Assembly (NCBI GenBank): GCA_951804985.1
Contig: OX638130.1
Coordinates: 105,536,040 to 105,600,039, forward strand
Direction: 5' to 3'
Origin: Dryomyza anilis
Taxonomy: Eukaryota; Arthropoda; Insecta; Diptera; Dryomyzidae
Length of the DNA stretch: 64,000 bases
Part shown: positions 9,901 to 21,991 of the stretch, piece after piece
Numbering within the stretch: position 1 is the first letter of the stretch
Layout of the letters: each line of letters begins with the position of its first letter
Program-made: the position numbers and the translations under genes
The notes under the pieces: model-generated
Told to the model about the DNA's origin: nothing
The model's database searches: none
The model's input: the letters and a program-made list of their open reading frames with translations, nothing else

Positions 9901-12307
9901 GTAGGGTATGATGTCGTAGCCGGCCAGTCGCCAAATGACTGCATTATTTATAATGCCCACGTACAGACGATGCGTGGCGACGACCAGATAGTGGCCGCCA
10001 AGCAAATGTATGCTGCCCAAAATGCCACAGACACGACGTGTGGACACCTGATTGTTGAGATGGCTGCCTTTGGCTGTGAACAAATTGAAAAATATATTTT
10101 TTTTGTTAATTTACAAAGGATGTGCATAATTTTTGTAAATTACTAAAATCAAACTCAATTTTTAAAAATTCATATATAGATTTTATAAAAAAATTGAAAA
10201 GGAAGATTGAAGCAAAAATGAAACTCTATTCAAAATGTCTAAGAATCGCTGTTTCTTCGGTTTTAAACGGATTTTTTGAAAGTTTAGCGAAGCTACTTAA
10301 TATATTTAACTATTTCTAATTATATATATGGAGCATTCCATGTCAGAACGGCCACTTACGTTTTCAGAATATCAATTAAATTAGATTTTCAAGAATATTT
10401 CTATTATTTTGTAGTTAAGGAAGACCACAAAAAGTGTGGATATTTCTAGAGATTTTGTCAACCTTTTAAATGAAAATATGCTTTTTTATAATTTTTTATA
10501 CAATTTTCTTTTCAATAAATTAAAGTATGATACTGACCACATGCTATAGTCTCAATTTAAATAAAACATATCGTCACTGTCATGCCAAAGGGGCGTATGT
10601 GTGGGGAAATCAAATTTTAAAGTTTGAAGTGCTTTAAAAATTAGTTAAATTTTTTTTTTTTAAATTTCTTTTGTTATTTTGATTTATTCATCAATTATTA
10701 TAACGTATATAAAATATCTTTGAATTTGGATAACTTACTGAATTACAAATATGGATTTTGTGATGCTATATCCTAACCAAAACGCAAGTATTTTTCTTTT
10801 TTATGCCATAACTCTTTATTTGCGCAAGATAAAATAGTGGTGTAGAGGCATTTATTATTTCTTTTCAAAGCACCTATCGATTGGCATATTTAAAAATAAG
10901 TTTCCAAATATTAATTTGCCATTTGTTATTTACCAGGAAAATATTTTACAAAATATTTTTAAATAATGATGACAATCGATAGGTGCTTTAAAAACAAATA
11001 ATTAATGCCCTTACATCACTATTTTATCTTACACCAATAAAGAGTTATAGCAAAAAAACGAAAAAATTAGCTCTTTTGGCATGACAAGATTTTCAATTTT
11101 TCAAATTTCTTTTTTAAAAATCTATCATGAAACTTTTATAATTTATTTGCTGATTTTTACAACGACGATATATGAAATCAAATTAAATTTTTTCAATTTA
11201 CGATGTTCTCTAACTATTTTTAAACAAAAATACATCAATTTTTAATTTAATTGCATTTCTTACTTATATTCAATTTACATTTTTAACCATTTCGTTTGTA
11301 CAAAAAAAAAAACATTTCAAACTATAAAACTTTGCACTATTGCAATTTTAATATATGTAATGCTTACATTGCACTCGCACCGTATTCAGCACCCGATCGA
11401 TTACCAAGAGGTCATCCTTTCCATTGGGTTCCACCATAAAGCGCTCCGGTGTTATGTAGCTGCAAAAGAATCAAAGCAAGTGTGCATTAATAATTGTTTG
11501 AGATCTAATTTAAACTAGTTGATAGTGTGTCAAGTGCATTTTTATACAGTGCCATTGACTGCGTGTTTGTGACATATGTGCTTAAATATTGGAACAATTT
11601 CCAAGGGTATAATAAACACTTTTGAAGTGTATAATACAATCACTGAAAGTGCACACAATCTTTAAAACGGCAAACAGCTAATCTAAATGCACAACAAACA
11701 TTAATTAAAATTTATAAAAAAAAATCATGCTATAAAGAATCTTTAATTGTAATCAAACAACTTCTAAATGTTTTAAAGACATTTAAAGAATTCATATTTT
11801 TCGGTAACTTTACAAGTGCTACTCTGTGAATATACGCAAGGTTCTTCAAACCATTATGGACAACTTTTACACGTTAGAAAATCTACAAGATCTTTTAAAA
11901 CATTTACTAGAAGACTTTAAAGAGCTTTAACAAACTTCTAGCAGACACTCTAAGCACCCAGAAGACTCTTCGAGGCACCTAGGGATCTTAATAGCCTACA
12001 AACCCTTACAAGATACTCTAAACACCTCAATCATGGAACACGCTCTATATTAAACAACCTTTAGATGCATAAAATACTCTCAGCGTAACCTCAAGATCCT
12101 TGGAAGCGCCCATAATATACCAATGCAAGCATATAAAGACCCTAATATATATCTAAAGGTTCATCATAACACTATAAGATCTTTTAAGTAGTCTTTAAGT
12201 GGTTAACAATACTTTTGAAATCTCAATCACCCCCAATAAATCCTCCCCCATCAAGTGAAAACAACTTACAGGTTCATATCATCGTGTACATCCCATGTTG
12301 TGTCCAT
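6979..12307 (-). CDS. Sac1: phosphoinositide phosphatase Sac1, ten coding exons
   Basis: Sac1 is the ER/Golgi membrane enzyme that removes phosphate from PI4P (also PI3P). Coding exons from the 5' end: 12307-12270, 11459-11368, 10073-9736, 9647-9539, 9463-9276, 9212-9057, 8969-8580, 7569-7402, 7345-7244, 7176-6979. All borders are GT-AG and all phases agree, giving 1,779 nt and 592 residues, close to the family length (human 587). The N-terminus [10 protein letters not shown] is followed by the family-typical YITPERF. Further matches are FGILG-like [27 protein letters not shown] and VWADNADM. The catalytic CX5RT is [10 protein letters not shown], with the nucleophile at Cys389 and Arg395 (exon 7), the same number as in human Sac1. 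[15 protein letters not shown] and [14 protein letters not shown] follow. Exon 10 encodes two membrane segments (about 528-546 and 553-574) and a short cytosolic tail ending QIKVEA. No frameshift or lost catalytic residue. Confidence 0.94.
7570..8579 (-). other. Sac1 intron 7 (1.0 kb) with a 31-bp direct repeat
   Basis: AT-rich intron with donor GTGAGT (8579-8574) and acceptor CTCAG ending at 7570. It contains two 31-bp direct repeats, 8018-8048 and 8055-8085, each ending TTGAAAAACCCTT. They differ at four positions, all transitions. No open reading frame, RNA gene or transposon ends were found. Confidence 0.7.
10074..11367 (-). other. Sac1 intron 2 (1.3 kb) with a foldback repeat
   Basis: Donor GTAAGC (11367-11362) and acceptor TTCACAG ending at 10074. 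The intron holds the imperfect inverted repeat annotated at 10802-11052 and a short GAGCATTCCATGTCA motif (10331-10345) that recurs in diverged form beside the satellite field. The 65- and 90-codon frames here (9874-10146, 10122-10319) are on the wrong strand and partly exonic shadow. Confidence 0.7.
10802..11052. repeat. imperfect foldback element in Sac1 intron 2
   Basis: The left arm (10802-10882) reads ATAACTCTTTATT, then AAAATAGTG, GGCATT, and AAAGCACCTATCGATTG. The right arm (10973-11052) is its diverged reverse complement: CAATCGATAGGTGCTTT, AATGCC, CACTATTTT, AATAAAGAGTTAT. The arms are about 80 bp each around a centre of about 90 bp. A GTCATGCCAAA sequence outside the left arm (about 10579) matches TTTGGCATGAC outside the right arm (about 11077), suggesting a longer original palindrome whose left side gained about 190 bp. 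It looks like an old foldback MITE. Confidence 0.6.
11460..12269 (-). other. Sac1 intron 1 (0.8 kb)
   Basis: Donor GTAAGT (12269-12264) and acceptor TTTTGCAG ending at 11460, splitting the Leu13 codon. The middle (about 11820-12200) is cryptically repetitive, with many short CTCTAA, AAGA and CTTTA words, but has no clean tandem period. No regulatory site can be supported. Confidence 0.65.
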
Positions 12308-13929
12308 GTTTCGTTGTGTTTTGCCAATAATTGCAGTCTGCTGTTTGTTGAATAACTTTTTGAGTTTATTTCTTTTTAATGGAGCCGCAGATAACTTTAT
12401 CTTGTTTGCAGATGAAGTTGGAATTTGGAATCACCACAACAACAACAATTTAATGCCGCCACTGTTTACACTCGCTGATTCTACTGTCCGGCCTTTTTCG
12501 TCCGTCCGTCTGTTCGTTTGTGGCTCTTCTTTGTCCAGCAGCTGACTTTAAATTTGCTGCAACAATAACTTAAATACTTTTTTTTTATTTTCTTTACAAA
12601 TTATGCATTTATTTATTTGTATAAATTTTGCATTTATTTTTTATTGGATTTTAATATTTATTTTACAACGAAACACGAAAAACAATTTGGTGTGTGGTTC
12701 AAACGAAATGATGTAGAATTTTTTCCAAATTGATTTGCTGTGTAAAATTCTTGACGTTTGCCTTCTGCTGACGTTTGCAGTTGTCGCAGCGGTTGAGGCG
12801 TTCGCATTTCTTTGTAATTTTATTTTACAGTTACAATCAGCTGTTCTTGTTTTATTCAGCGTTCTTCAGAGCTGTGAAGTTTTTTTTTTAATGGTTGAAT
12901 TTTAATTTAATTTGTTCTACAACTTATTTATTGCAGCTGTAACTACATTGAATACTACGTGATTATTGTGAAAAATTGAATAATTCAAAAGAAGTTAAAT
13001 TGTTGAGAAATAAAACAATAATTAATGGTGAAACGGAGATAACTTATGTACGTCAGCAGGAAGCAATACTTTGTAAATACATGCTGTGATAAAGTGCTTG
13101 GTAAGTGTTTCTAAATATTAAATTATTAATTTATAATTCATCAAATTTATTGGTTTTGATTTGAGTTTCAAATTACAAAGTTTTAAATTACATATAATGG
13201 AATAAGTAGGTAATTATTATTGCATTTAGCCAATAATTGTAGACGACTGATTGCAATTCGAAAATGGCTAAATTTTACAACCGTCAGCTCGTCACCCTCA
13301 ATCAGATACCGGCCTATTATTCAACTCATTTGATTTGGTTTATTGGAAGTGGGACTGGCCAAAAATTAAAATTGATTTAGTTAATTCTCTTAGTTAAGGT
13401 AGGACACATCAAAAACATAATAATTGCAACGTCCTATCTAAACTCTAAACTCAATAATGTGATGAAATTAGTCAGAATTTCTAAAAACCTTTACCTGTAG
13501 GCCTGAATATAATGCTCGTATTTTAATGATGAACTGCCTTTATATGAAAATCGAAGGGGTTTAGCAAGACGTCAGTCAGAACTATAATATATAACTCAAA
13601 CGAACAGCAATAGGCTGGTCATACGCTCGGATTTATGAAGTCATTTAAAGAGCTTCGACGAATCAAACATTTTTATAATAGAATTGAAAGAGTATATTCA
13701 ATTTAGTTATCAGATTGTAATACCCTGAAGGAAAAATGGGGGCATTCCACGTCAATTCACCGAAAAGTGACCCCGACATCCCGAAAATATGCAAATTATA
13801 TGCGAGATGTATATTTAAAATATGCAATATGCCAAAAATATGCAAAATATACAAAACAGATTGTTCATATTTCGAATTATTTTTTATCGATAATTAATTA
13901 TGTATTTGTCCGACTTAAATGTGCATTAT
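12308..13929. other. Sac1 5' UTR and promoter region, then spacer to the satellite
   Basis: Leftmost is the Sac1 5' leader, read on the minus strand, with no upstream ATG in the first roughly 200 nt. A direct repeat GACGTTTGC-n-GACGTTTGC lies at about 12752-12780. No TATA box is convincing. The rest (about 12,900-13,930) is AT-rich. It contains a possible small plus-strand first exon (13046-13100) and a GGCATTCCACGTCA motif (13741-13754) just before the satellite begins. Confidence 0.5.
13046..13100 (+). other. possible first coding exon of a divergent gene
   Basis: ATG at 13046 opens a frame reading MYVSRKQYFVNTCCDKVL that meets a strong donor, CTTG-GTAAGTG, at 13101. Divergent first exons beside housekeeping promoters are common in flies. 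However, no second exon is recognisable before the satellite, the peptide is unknown to me, and a short upstream ATG frame precedes it. Chance is quite possible. Confidence 0.2.
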
Positions 13930-16900
13930 GAAAAAATTATTTTGAAAATAGGTTTTGAAAACCTTATTATTCCAGAACCCACCGTACGAATTAAATGAAA
14001 GAACCCACCGATCGAATTAAATGAAATTTACAGTGAAAAATTAGGCGTTCAATATCTATAAAAAGCGCCTACTTTCATCACTCTAGGACGCTCCGTTAAG
14101 AAGTTAGCCACTTAAAGAAATATTTAAAAAATAGGCTTTAAATGTCTATAAAAAGCACCTACTTTCAACCCTCTAGGACGCTCCGTTTAGGAGTTATGAC
14201 CAATTAAAGAAATGTTGTGAAAATCCATTTTGAAAACCTACTTTCAACCCTCTAGGACGCTCCGTTTAGGAGTTATGGCCAATTAAAGAAATATTTTGAA
14301 AATCGATTTTGTAAATCTTATTATTCCAGAATTAAATGAAATTTACAGTGAAAAATTAGGCATTCAATATCTATAAAAAGCGCCAACTTTCATCACTCTA
14401 GGACGTTCAGTTTAGGAGTTATGGCCAATTAAAGAAATATTTAAAAATTAGGCTTTCAATGTCAAAAAAGCGCCTACTTTCAACCCTCTAGGACGCTCCG
14501 TTTAGGAGTTATGGCCAATTAAAGAAATATTTTGAAAATCGATTTTGAAAACCTTATTATTCCAGAACCCACCGATCGAATTAAATGAAATTTACAGTGA
14601 AAAATTAGGCATTCAATGTCTATAAAAAGCGCCAACTTTCATCACTCTAGGACGTTCCGTTTAAGAGTTATGGCCAAATAAAGAAATATTTAAAAAATAG
14701 GCGTTCAATATCTATAAAAAGCGCCAACTTTCATCACTCTCGGACGCTTCGTTTAGGAGCTATGGCCAATTAAAGAAATATTTAAAAATTAGGCTTTCAA
14801 TGTCAAAAAAAGCGCCTACTTTCAATTGGCGTTTAGGAGTTATGGCCAATTAAAGAAATATTTTGAAAATCGATTTTGAAAACTATATTATTCCAGAACC
14901 CACCTATCGAATTAAATGAAATTTACAGTGAAAAATTAGGCATTCAATATCTATAAAAAGCGCCAACTTTCAACCCTCTAGGACGCTCCGTTTAGGAGTT
15001 ATGGCCAATTAAAGAAATATTTTGAAAATCGATTTTGAAAACCTTATTATTCCAGAACCCACCGATCGAATTAAATTAAATTTACAGTGAAAAATTAGGC
15101 TTTCAATGTCTATAAAAAGCGCCAACTTTCATCACTCTAGGACGCTCCGTTTAGGAGTTATGGCCAATTAAAGAAATATTTTGAAAATCGATTTTGAAAA
15201 CCTTCGGACGCTCCGTTTAAGAGTTATGGCCAATTAAAGAAATATTTAAAAATTAGGCTTTCAATGTCTATAAAAAGCGCCTACTTTCAACCCTCTGGGA
15301 CGCTCCGTTTAGGAGTTATGGCCAATTAAAGAAATATTTTGAAAATCGATTTTGAAAACCTTATTATTCCAGAACCCACCGATCGAATTAAATTAAATTT
15401 ACAGTGAAAAATTAGGCATTCAATATCTATAAAAAGCGCCAACTTTCAACCCTCTAGGACGCTCCGTTTAGGAGTTATGGCCAATTAAAGAAATATTTTG
15501 AAAATCGATTTTGAAAACCTTATTATTCCAGAACCCACCGATCGAATTAAATTAAATTTACAGTGAAAAATTAGGCTTTCAATGTCTATAAAAAGCGCCA
15601 ACTTTCATCACTCTAGGACGCTCCGTTTAGGAGTTATGGCCAATTAAAGAAATATTTTGAAAATCGATTTTGAAAACCTTCGGACGCTCCGTTTAAGAGT
15701 TATGGCCAATTAAAGAAATATTTAAAAATTAGGCTTTCAATGTCTATAAAAAGCGCCTACTTTCAACCCTCTGGGACGCTCCGTTTAGGAGTTATGGCCA
15801 ATTAAAGAAATATTTTGAAAATCGATTTTGAAAACCTTATTATTCCAGAACCCACCGATCGAATTAAATTAAATTTACAGTGAAAAATTAGGCTTTCAAT
15901 GTCTATAAAAAGCGCCAACTTTCATCACTCTAGGACGCTCCGTTTAGGAGTTATGGCCAATTAAAGAAATATTTTGAAAATCGATTTTGAAAACCTTCGG
16001 ACGCTCCGTTTAAGAGTTATGGCCAATTAAAGAAATATTTAAAAATTAGGCTTTCAATGTCTATAAAAAGCGCCTACTTTCAACCCTCTGGGACGCTCCG
16101 TTTAGGAGTTATGGCCAATTAAAGAAATATTTTGAAAATCGATTTTGAAAACCTTATTATTCCAGAACCCACCGATCGAATTAAATGAAATTTACAGTGA
16201 AAAATTAGGCTTTCAATGTCTATAAAAAGCGCCAACTTTCATCACTTTAGGACCTTCCGTTTAGGAGTTATGGCCAATTAAAGAAATATTTAAAAATTAG
16301 GCTTTCAATGTCTATAAAAAGCGCCTACTTTCAACCCTCTGGCCAATTAAAGAAATATTTTGAAAATCGATTTTGAACCCACCGATCGAATTAAATGAAA
16401 TTTACAGTGAAAAATTAGGCATTCAATATCTATAAAAAGCGCCTACTTTCAACCCTCTATGACGCTCCGTTTAGGAGCTATGGCCAATTAAAGAAATATT
16501 TAAAAATTAGGCTTTCAATGTCAAAAAAAGCGCCTACTTTCAACCCTCTAGGACGCTCCGTTTAGGAGTTATGGCCAATTAAAGAAATATTTTGAAAATC
16601 GATTTTGAAAACCTTATTATTCTAGAACCTACCGATCGAATTAAATCAAATTTACAGTGAAAAATTAGGCTTTCAATGTCTATAAAAAGCGCCTACTTTC
16701 AACCCTCTAGGACGCTCCGTTTAGGAGTTATGGCCAATTAAAGAAATATTTTGAAAATCGATTTTGAAAACCTTCGGACGCTCCGTTTAAGAGTTATGGC
16801 CAATTAAAGAAATATTTAAAAATTAGGCTTTCAATGTCTATAAAAAGCGCCTACTTTCAACCCTCTGGGACGCTCCGTTTAGGAGTTATGGCCAATTAAA

Positions 16901-19900
16901 GAAATATTTTGAAAATCGATTTTGAAAGCCTTATTATTCCAGAACCCACCGATCGAATTAAATGAAATTTACAGTGAAAAATTAGGCTTTCAATGTCTAT
17001 AAAAAACGCCAACTTTCATCACTTTAGGACCTTCCGTTTAGGAGTTATGGCCAATTAAAGAAATATTTAAAAATTAGGCTTTCAATGTCTATAAAAAGCG
17101 CCAACTTTCATCACTTTAGGACCTTCCGTTTAGGAGTTATGGCCAATTAAAGAAATATTTAAAAATTAGGCTTTCAATGTCTATAAAAAGCGCCTACTTT
17201 CAACCCTCTGGCCAATTAAAGAAATATTTTGAAAATCGATTTTGAACCCACCGATCGAATTAAATGAAATTTACAGTGAAAAATTAGGCATTCAATATCT
17301 ATAAAAAGCGCCTACTTTCAACCCTCTATGACGCTCCGTTTAGGAGTTATGGCCAAATAAAGAAATATTTAAAAAATAGGCGTTCAATATCTATAAAAAG
17401 CGCCAACTTTCATCACTCTCGGACGCTTCGTTTAGGAGCTATGGCCAATTAAAGAAATATTTAAAAATTAGGCTTTCAATGTCAAAAAAAGCGCCTACTT
17501 TCAACCCTCTAGGACGCTCCGTTTAGGAGTTATGGCCAATTAAAGAAATATTTTGAAAATCGATTTTGAAAACCTTATTATTCTAGAACCTACCGATCGA
17601 ATTAAATCAAATTTACAGTGAAAAATTAGGCTTTCAATGTCTATAAAAAGCGCCTACTTTCAACCCTCTAGGACGCTCCGTTTAGGAGTTATGGCCAATT
17701 AAAGAAATATTTTGAAAATCGATTTTGAAAACCTTATTATTCCAGAACCCACCGATCGAATTAAATGAAATTTACAGTGAAAAATTAGGCGTTCAATATC
17801 TATAAAAAGCGCCAAGAAATATTTTGAAAATCGATTTTGAACCCACCGATCGAATTAAATGAAATTTACAGTGAAAAATTAGGCATTCAATATCTATAAA
17901 AAGCGCCTACTTTCAACCCTCTATGACGCTCCGTTTAGGAGTTATGGCCAAATAAAGAAATATTTAAAAAATAGGCGTTCAATATCTATAAAAAGCGCCA
18001 ACTTTCATCACTCTCGGACGCTTCGTTTAGGAGCTATGGCCAATTAAAGAAATATTTAAAAATTAGGCTTTCAATGTCAAAAAAAGCGCCTACTTTCAAC
18101 CCTCTAGGACGCTCCGTTTAGGAGTTATGGCCAATTAAAGAAATATTTTGAAAATCGATTTTGAAAACCTTATTATTCTAGAACCTACCGATCGAATTAA
18201 ATCAAATTTACAGTGAAAAATTAGGCTTTCAATGTCTATAAAAAGCGCCTACTTTCAACCTTCTAGGACGCTCCGTTTAGGAGTTATGGCCAATTAAAGA
18301 AATATTTTGAAAATCGATTTTGAACCCACCGATTGAATTAAATGAAATTTACAGTGAAAAATTAGGCATTCAATATCTATAAAAAGCGCCTACTTTCAAC
18401 CCTCTATGACGCTCCGTTTAGGAGTTATGGCCAAATAAAGAAATATTTAAAAAATAGGCGTTCAATATCTATAAAAAGCGCCAACTTTCATCACTCTCGG
18501 ACGCTTCGTTTAGGAGCTATGGCCAATTAAAGAAATATTTAAAAATTAGGCTTTCAATGTCAAAAAAAGCGCCTACTTTCAACCCTCTAGGACGCTCCGT
18601 TTAGGAGTTATGGCCAATTAAAGAAATATTTTGAAAATCGATTTTGAAAACCTTATTATTCTAGAACCTACCGATCGAATTAAATCAAATTTACAGTGAA
18701 AAATAAGGCTTTCAATGTCTATAAAAAGCGCCTACTTTCAACCCTCTAGGACGCTCCGTTTAGGAGTTATGGCCAATTAAAGAAATATTTTGAAAATCGA
18801 TTTTGAAAACCTTCGGACGCTCCGTTTAAGAGTTATGGCCAATTAAAGAAATATTTAAAAATTAGGCTTTCAATGTCTATAAAAAGCGTCTACTTTCAAC
18901 CCTCTGGGACGCTCCGTTTAGGAGTTATGGCCAATTAAAGAAATATTTTGAAAATCGATTTTGAAAGCCTTATTATTCCAGAACCCACCGATCGAATTAA
19001 ATGAAATTTACAGTGAAAAATTAGGCTTTCAATGTCTATAAAAAGCGCCAACTTTCATCACTTTAGGACCTTCCGTTTAGGAGTTATGGCCAATTAAAGA
19101 AATATTTAAAAATTAGGCTTTCAATGTCAAAAAAAGCGCCTACTTTCAACCCTCTAGGACGCTCCGTTTAGGAGTTATGGCCAATTAAAGAAATATTTTG
19201 AAAATCGATTTTGAAAACCTTATTATTCCAGAACCCACCGATCGAATTAAATGAAATTTTCAGTGAAAAATTAGGCATTCAATATCTATAAAAAACGCCT
19301 ACTTTCAACCCTCTAGGACGCTCCGTTTAGGAGTTATGGCCAATTAAAGAAATATTTTGAAAATCGATTTTGAAAACCTTCGGACGCTCCGTTTAAGAGT
19401 TATGGCCAATTAAAGAAATATTTAAAAATAAGGCTTTCAATGTCTATAAAAAGCGCCTACTTTCAACCCTCTAGGACACTCCGTTTAGGAGTTATGGCCA
19501 ATTAAAGAAATATTTTGAAAATCGATTTTGGAAACCTTCGGACGCTCCGTTTAAGAGTTATGGCCAATTAAAGAAATATTTAAAAATTAGGCTTTCAATG
19601 TCTATAAAAAGCGCCTACTTTCAACCCTCTGGGACGCTCCGTTTAGGAGTTATGGCCAATTAAAGAAATATTTTGAAAATCGATTTTGAAAGCCTTATTA
19701 TTCCAGAACCCACCGATCGAATTAAATGAAATTTACAGTGAAAAATTAGGCATTCAATATCTATAAAAAACGCCTACTTTCAACCCTCTAGGACGCTCCG
19801 TTTAGGAGTTATGGCCAAATAAAGAAATATTTAAAAATTAGGCTTTCAATGTCAAAAAAAGCGCCTACTTTCAACCCTCTAGGACGCTCCGTTTAGGAGT

Positions 19901-21991
19901 TATGGCCAATTAAAGAAATATTTTGAAAATCGATTTTGAAAACCTTATTATTCCAGAACCCACCGATCGAATTAAATGAAATTTACAGTGAAAAATTATG
20001 CTTTCATTGTCTATAAAAAGCGCCTACTTTCAACCCTCTAGGACGCTCCGTTTAGGAGTTCTGGCCAATTAAAGAAATATTTAAAAATTAGGCTTTCAAT
20101 GTCTATAAAAAGCGCCTACTTTCAACCCTCTAGGACGCTCCGTTTAGGAGTTATGGCCAATTAAAGAAATATTTAAAAATTAGGCTTTCAATGTCTATAA
20201 AAAGCGCCTACTTTCAACCCTCTAGGACGCTCCGTTTAGGAGTTATGGCCAATTAAAGAAATATTTTGAAAATCGATTTTGAAAACCTTATTATTCCAGA
20301 ACCCACCGATCGAATTAAATGAAATTTTCAGTGAAAAATTAGGCATTCAATATCTATAAAAAGCGCCTACTTTCATCACTCTAAGACGCTCCGTTTAGGA
20401 ACTATGGCCAATTAAAGAAATATTTAAAAATTAGGCTTTCAATGTCTATAAAAAGCGCCTACTTTCAACCCTCTAGGACGCTCCGTTTAGGAGTTATGGC
20501 CAATTAAAGAAATATTTAAAAATTAGGCTTTCAATGTCTATAAAAAGCGCCTACTTTCAACCCTCTAGGACGCTCCGTTTAGGAGTTATGGCCAATTAAA
20601 GAAATATTTTGAAAATCGATTTTGAAAACCTTATTATTCCAGAACCCACCGATCGAATTAAATGAAATTTTCAGTGAAAAATTAGGCATTCAATATCTAT
20701 AAAAAACGCCTACTTTCAACCCTCTAGGACGCTCCGTTTAGGAGTTCTGGCCAATTAAAGAAATATTTAAAAATTAGGCTTTCAATGTCTATAAAAAGCG
20801 CCTACTTTCAACCCTCTAGGACGCTCCGTTTAGGAGTTATGGCCAATTAAAGAAATATTTTGAAAATCGATTTTGAAAACCTTATTATTCCAGAACCCAC
20901 CGATCGAATTAAATGAAATTTACAGTGAAAAATTAGGCATTCAATATCTATAAAAAGCGCCTACTTTCAACCCTCTAGGACGCTCCGTTTAGGAGTTATG
21001 GCCAATTAAAGAAATATTTAAAAATTTGGCTTTCAATGTCTATAAAAAGCGCCTACTTTCAACCCTCTAGGACGCACCGTTTAGGAGTTATGGCCAATTA
21101 AAGAAATATTTTGAAAATCGATTTTGAAAACCTTATTATTCCAGAACCCACCGATCGAATTAAATGAAATTGACAGTGAAAAATTAGGCATTCAATATCT
21201 ATAAAAAGCGCCTACTTTCAACCCTCTAGGACGCTCCGCTTAGGAGTTATGGCCAATTAAAGAAATATTTAAAAATTTGGCTTTCAATGTCTGTAAAAAG
21301 CGCCTACTTTCAACCCTCTAGGACGCTCCGTTTAGGAGTTATGGCCAGTTAAAGAAATATTTTGAAAATCGATTTTGAACCCACCGATCGAAGTAAATGA
21401 AATTTACAGTGAAAAATTAGGCGTTCAATATCTATAAAAAGCACCAACTTTCATCACTCTAAGACGCTCCGTTTAGGAGCTATGGCCAATTAAAGAAATA
21501 TTTAAAAATTAGGCTTTCAATGTCTATAAAAAGCGCCTACTTTCAACCCTCTAGAACGCTCCGTTTAGGAGTTATGGCCAATTAAAGAAATATTTAAAAA
21601 TTAGGCTTTCAATGTCTGTAAAAAGCGCCTACTTTCAACTCTCTAGGACGCTCCGTTTAGGAGTTATGGCCAATTAAAGAAATATTTTGAAAATCGATTT
21701 TGAACCCACCGATCGAATTAAATGAAATTTACAGTGAAAAATTAGGCGTTCAATATCTATAAAAAGCACCAACTTTCATCACTCTAAGACGCTCCGTTTA
21801 GGAGCTATGGCCAATTAAAGAAATATTTTGAAAATCGATTTTGAAAACCTTATTATTCCAGAACCCACCGATCGAATTAAATGAAATTTACAGTGAAAAA
21901 TTAGGCATTCAATATCTATAAAAAGCGCCTACTTTCAACCCTCTAGGACGCTCCGTTTAGGAGCTATGGCCAATTAAAGAAATATTTAAAA

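Noticed and set aside
12255..12545. 96-codon plus-strand frame
   Set aside because: Antisense to Sac1 exon 1 and its leader; no ATG-supported homology.
2000..13000. tRNA or rRNA genes in the unique part
   Set aside because: No A-box/B-box pair with a cloverleaf, and no rRNA-like sequence, was seen by eye.
13663..13854. 63-codon minus-strand frame near the satellite edge
   Set aside because: Made of repeated ATATGCAAAATATG words (HIFGILHILNIH), low complexity, no other coding sign.
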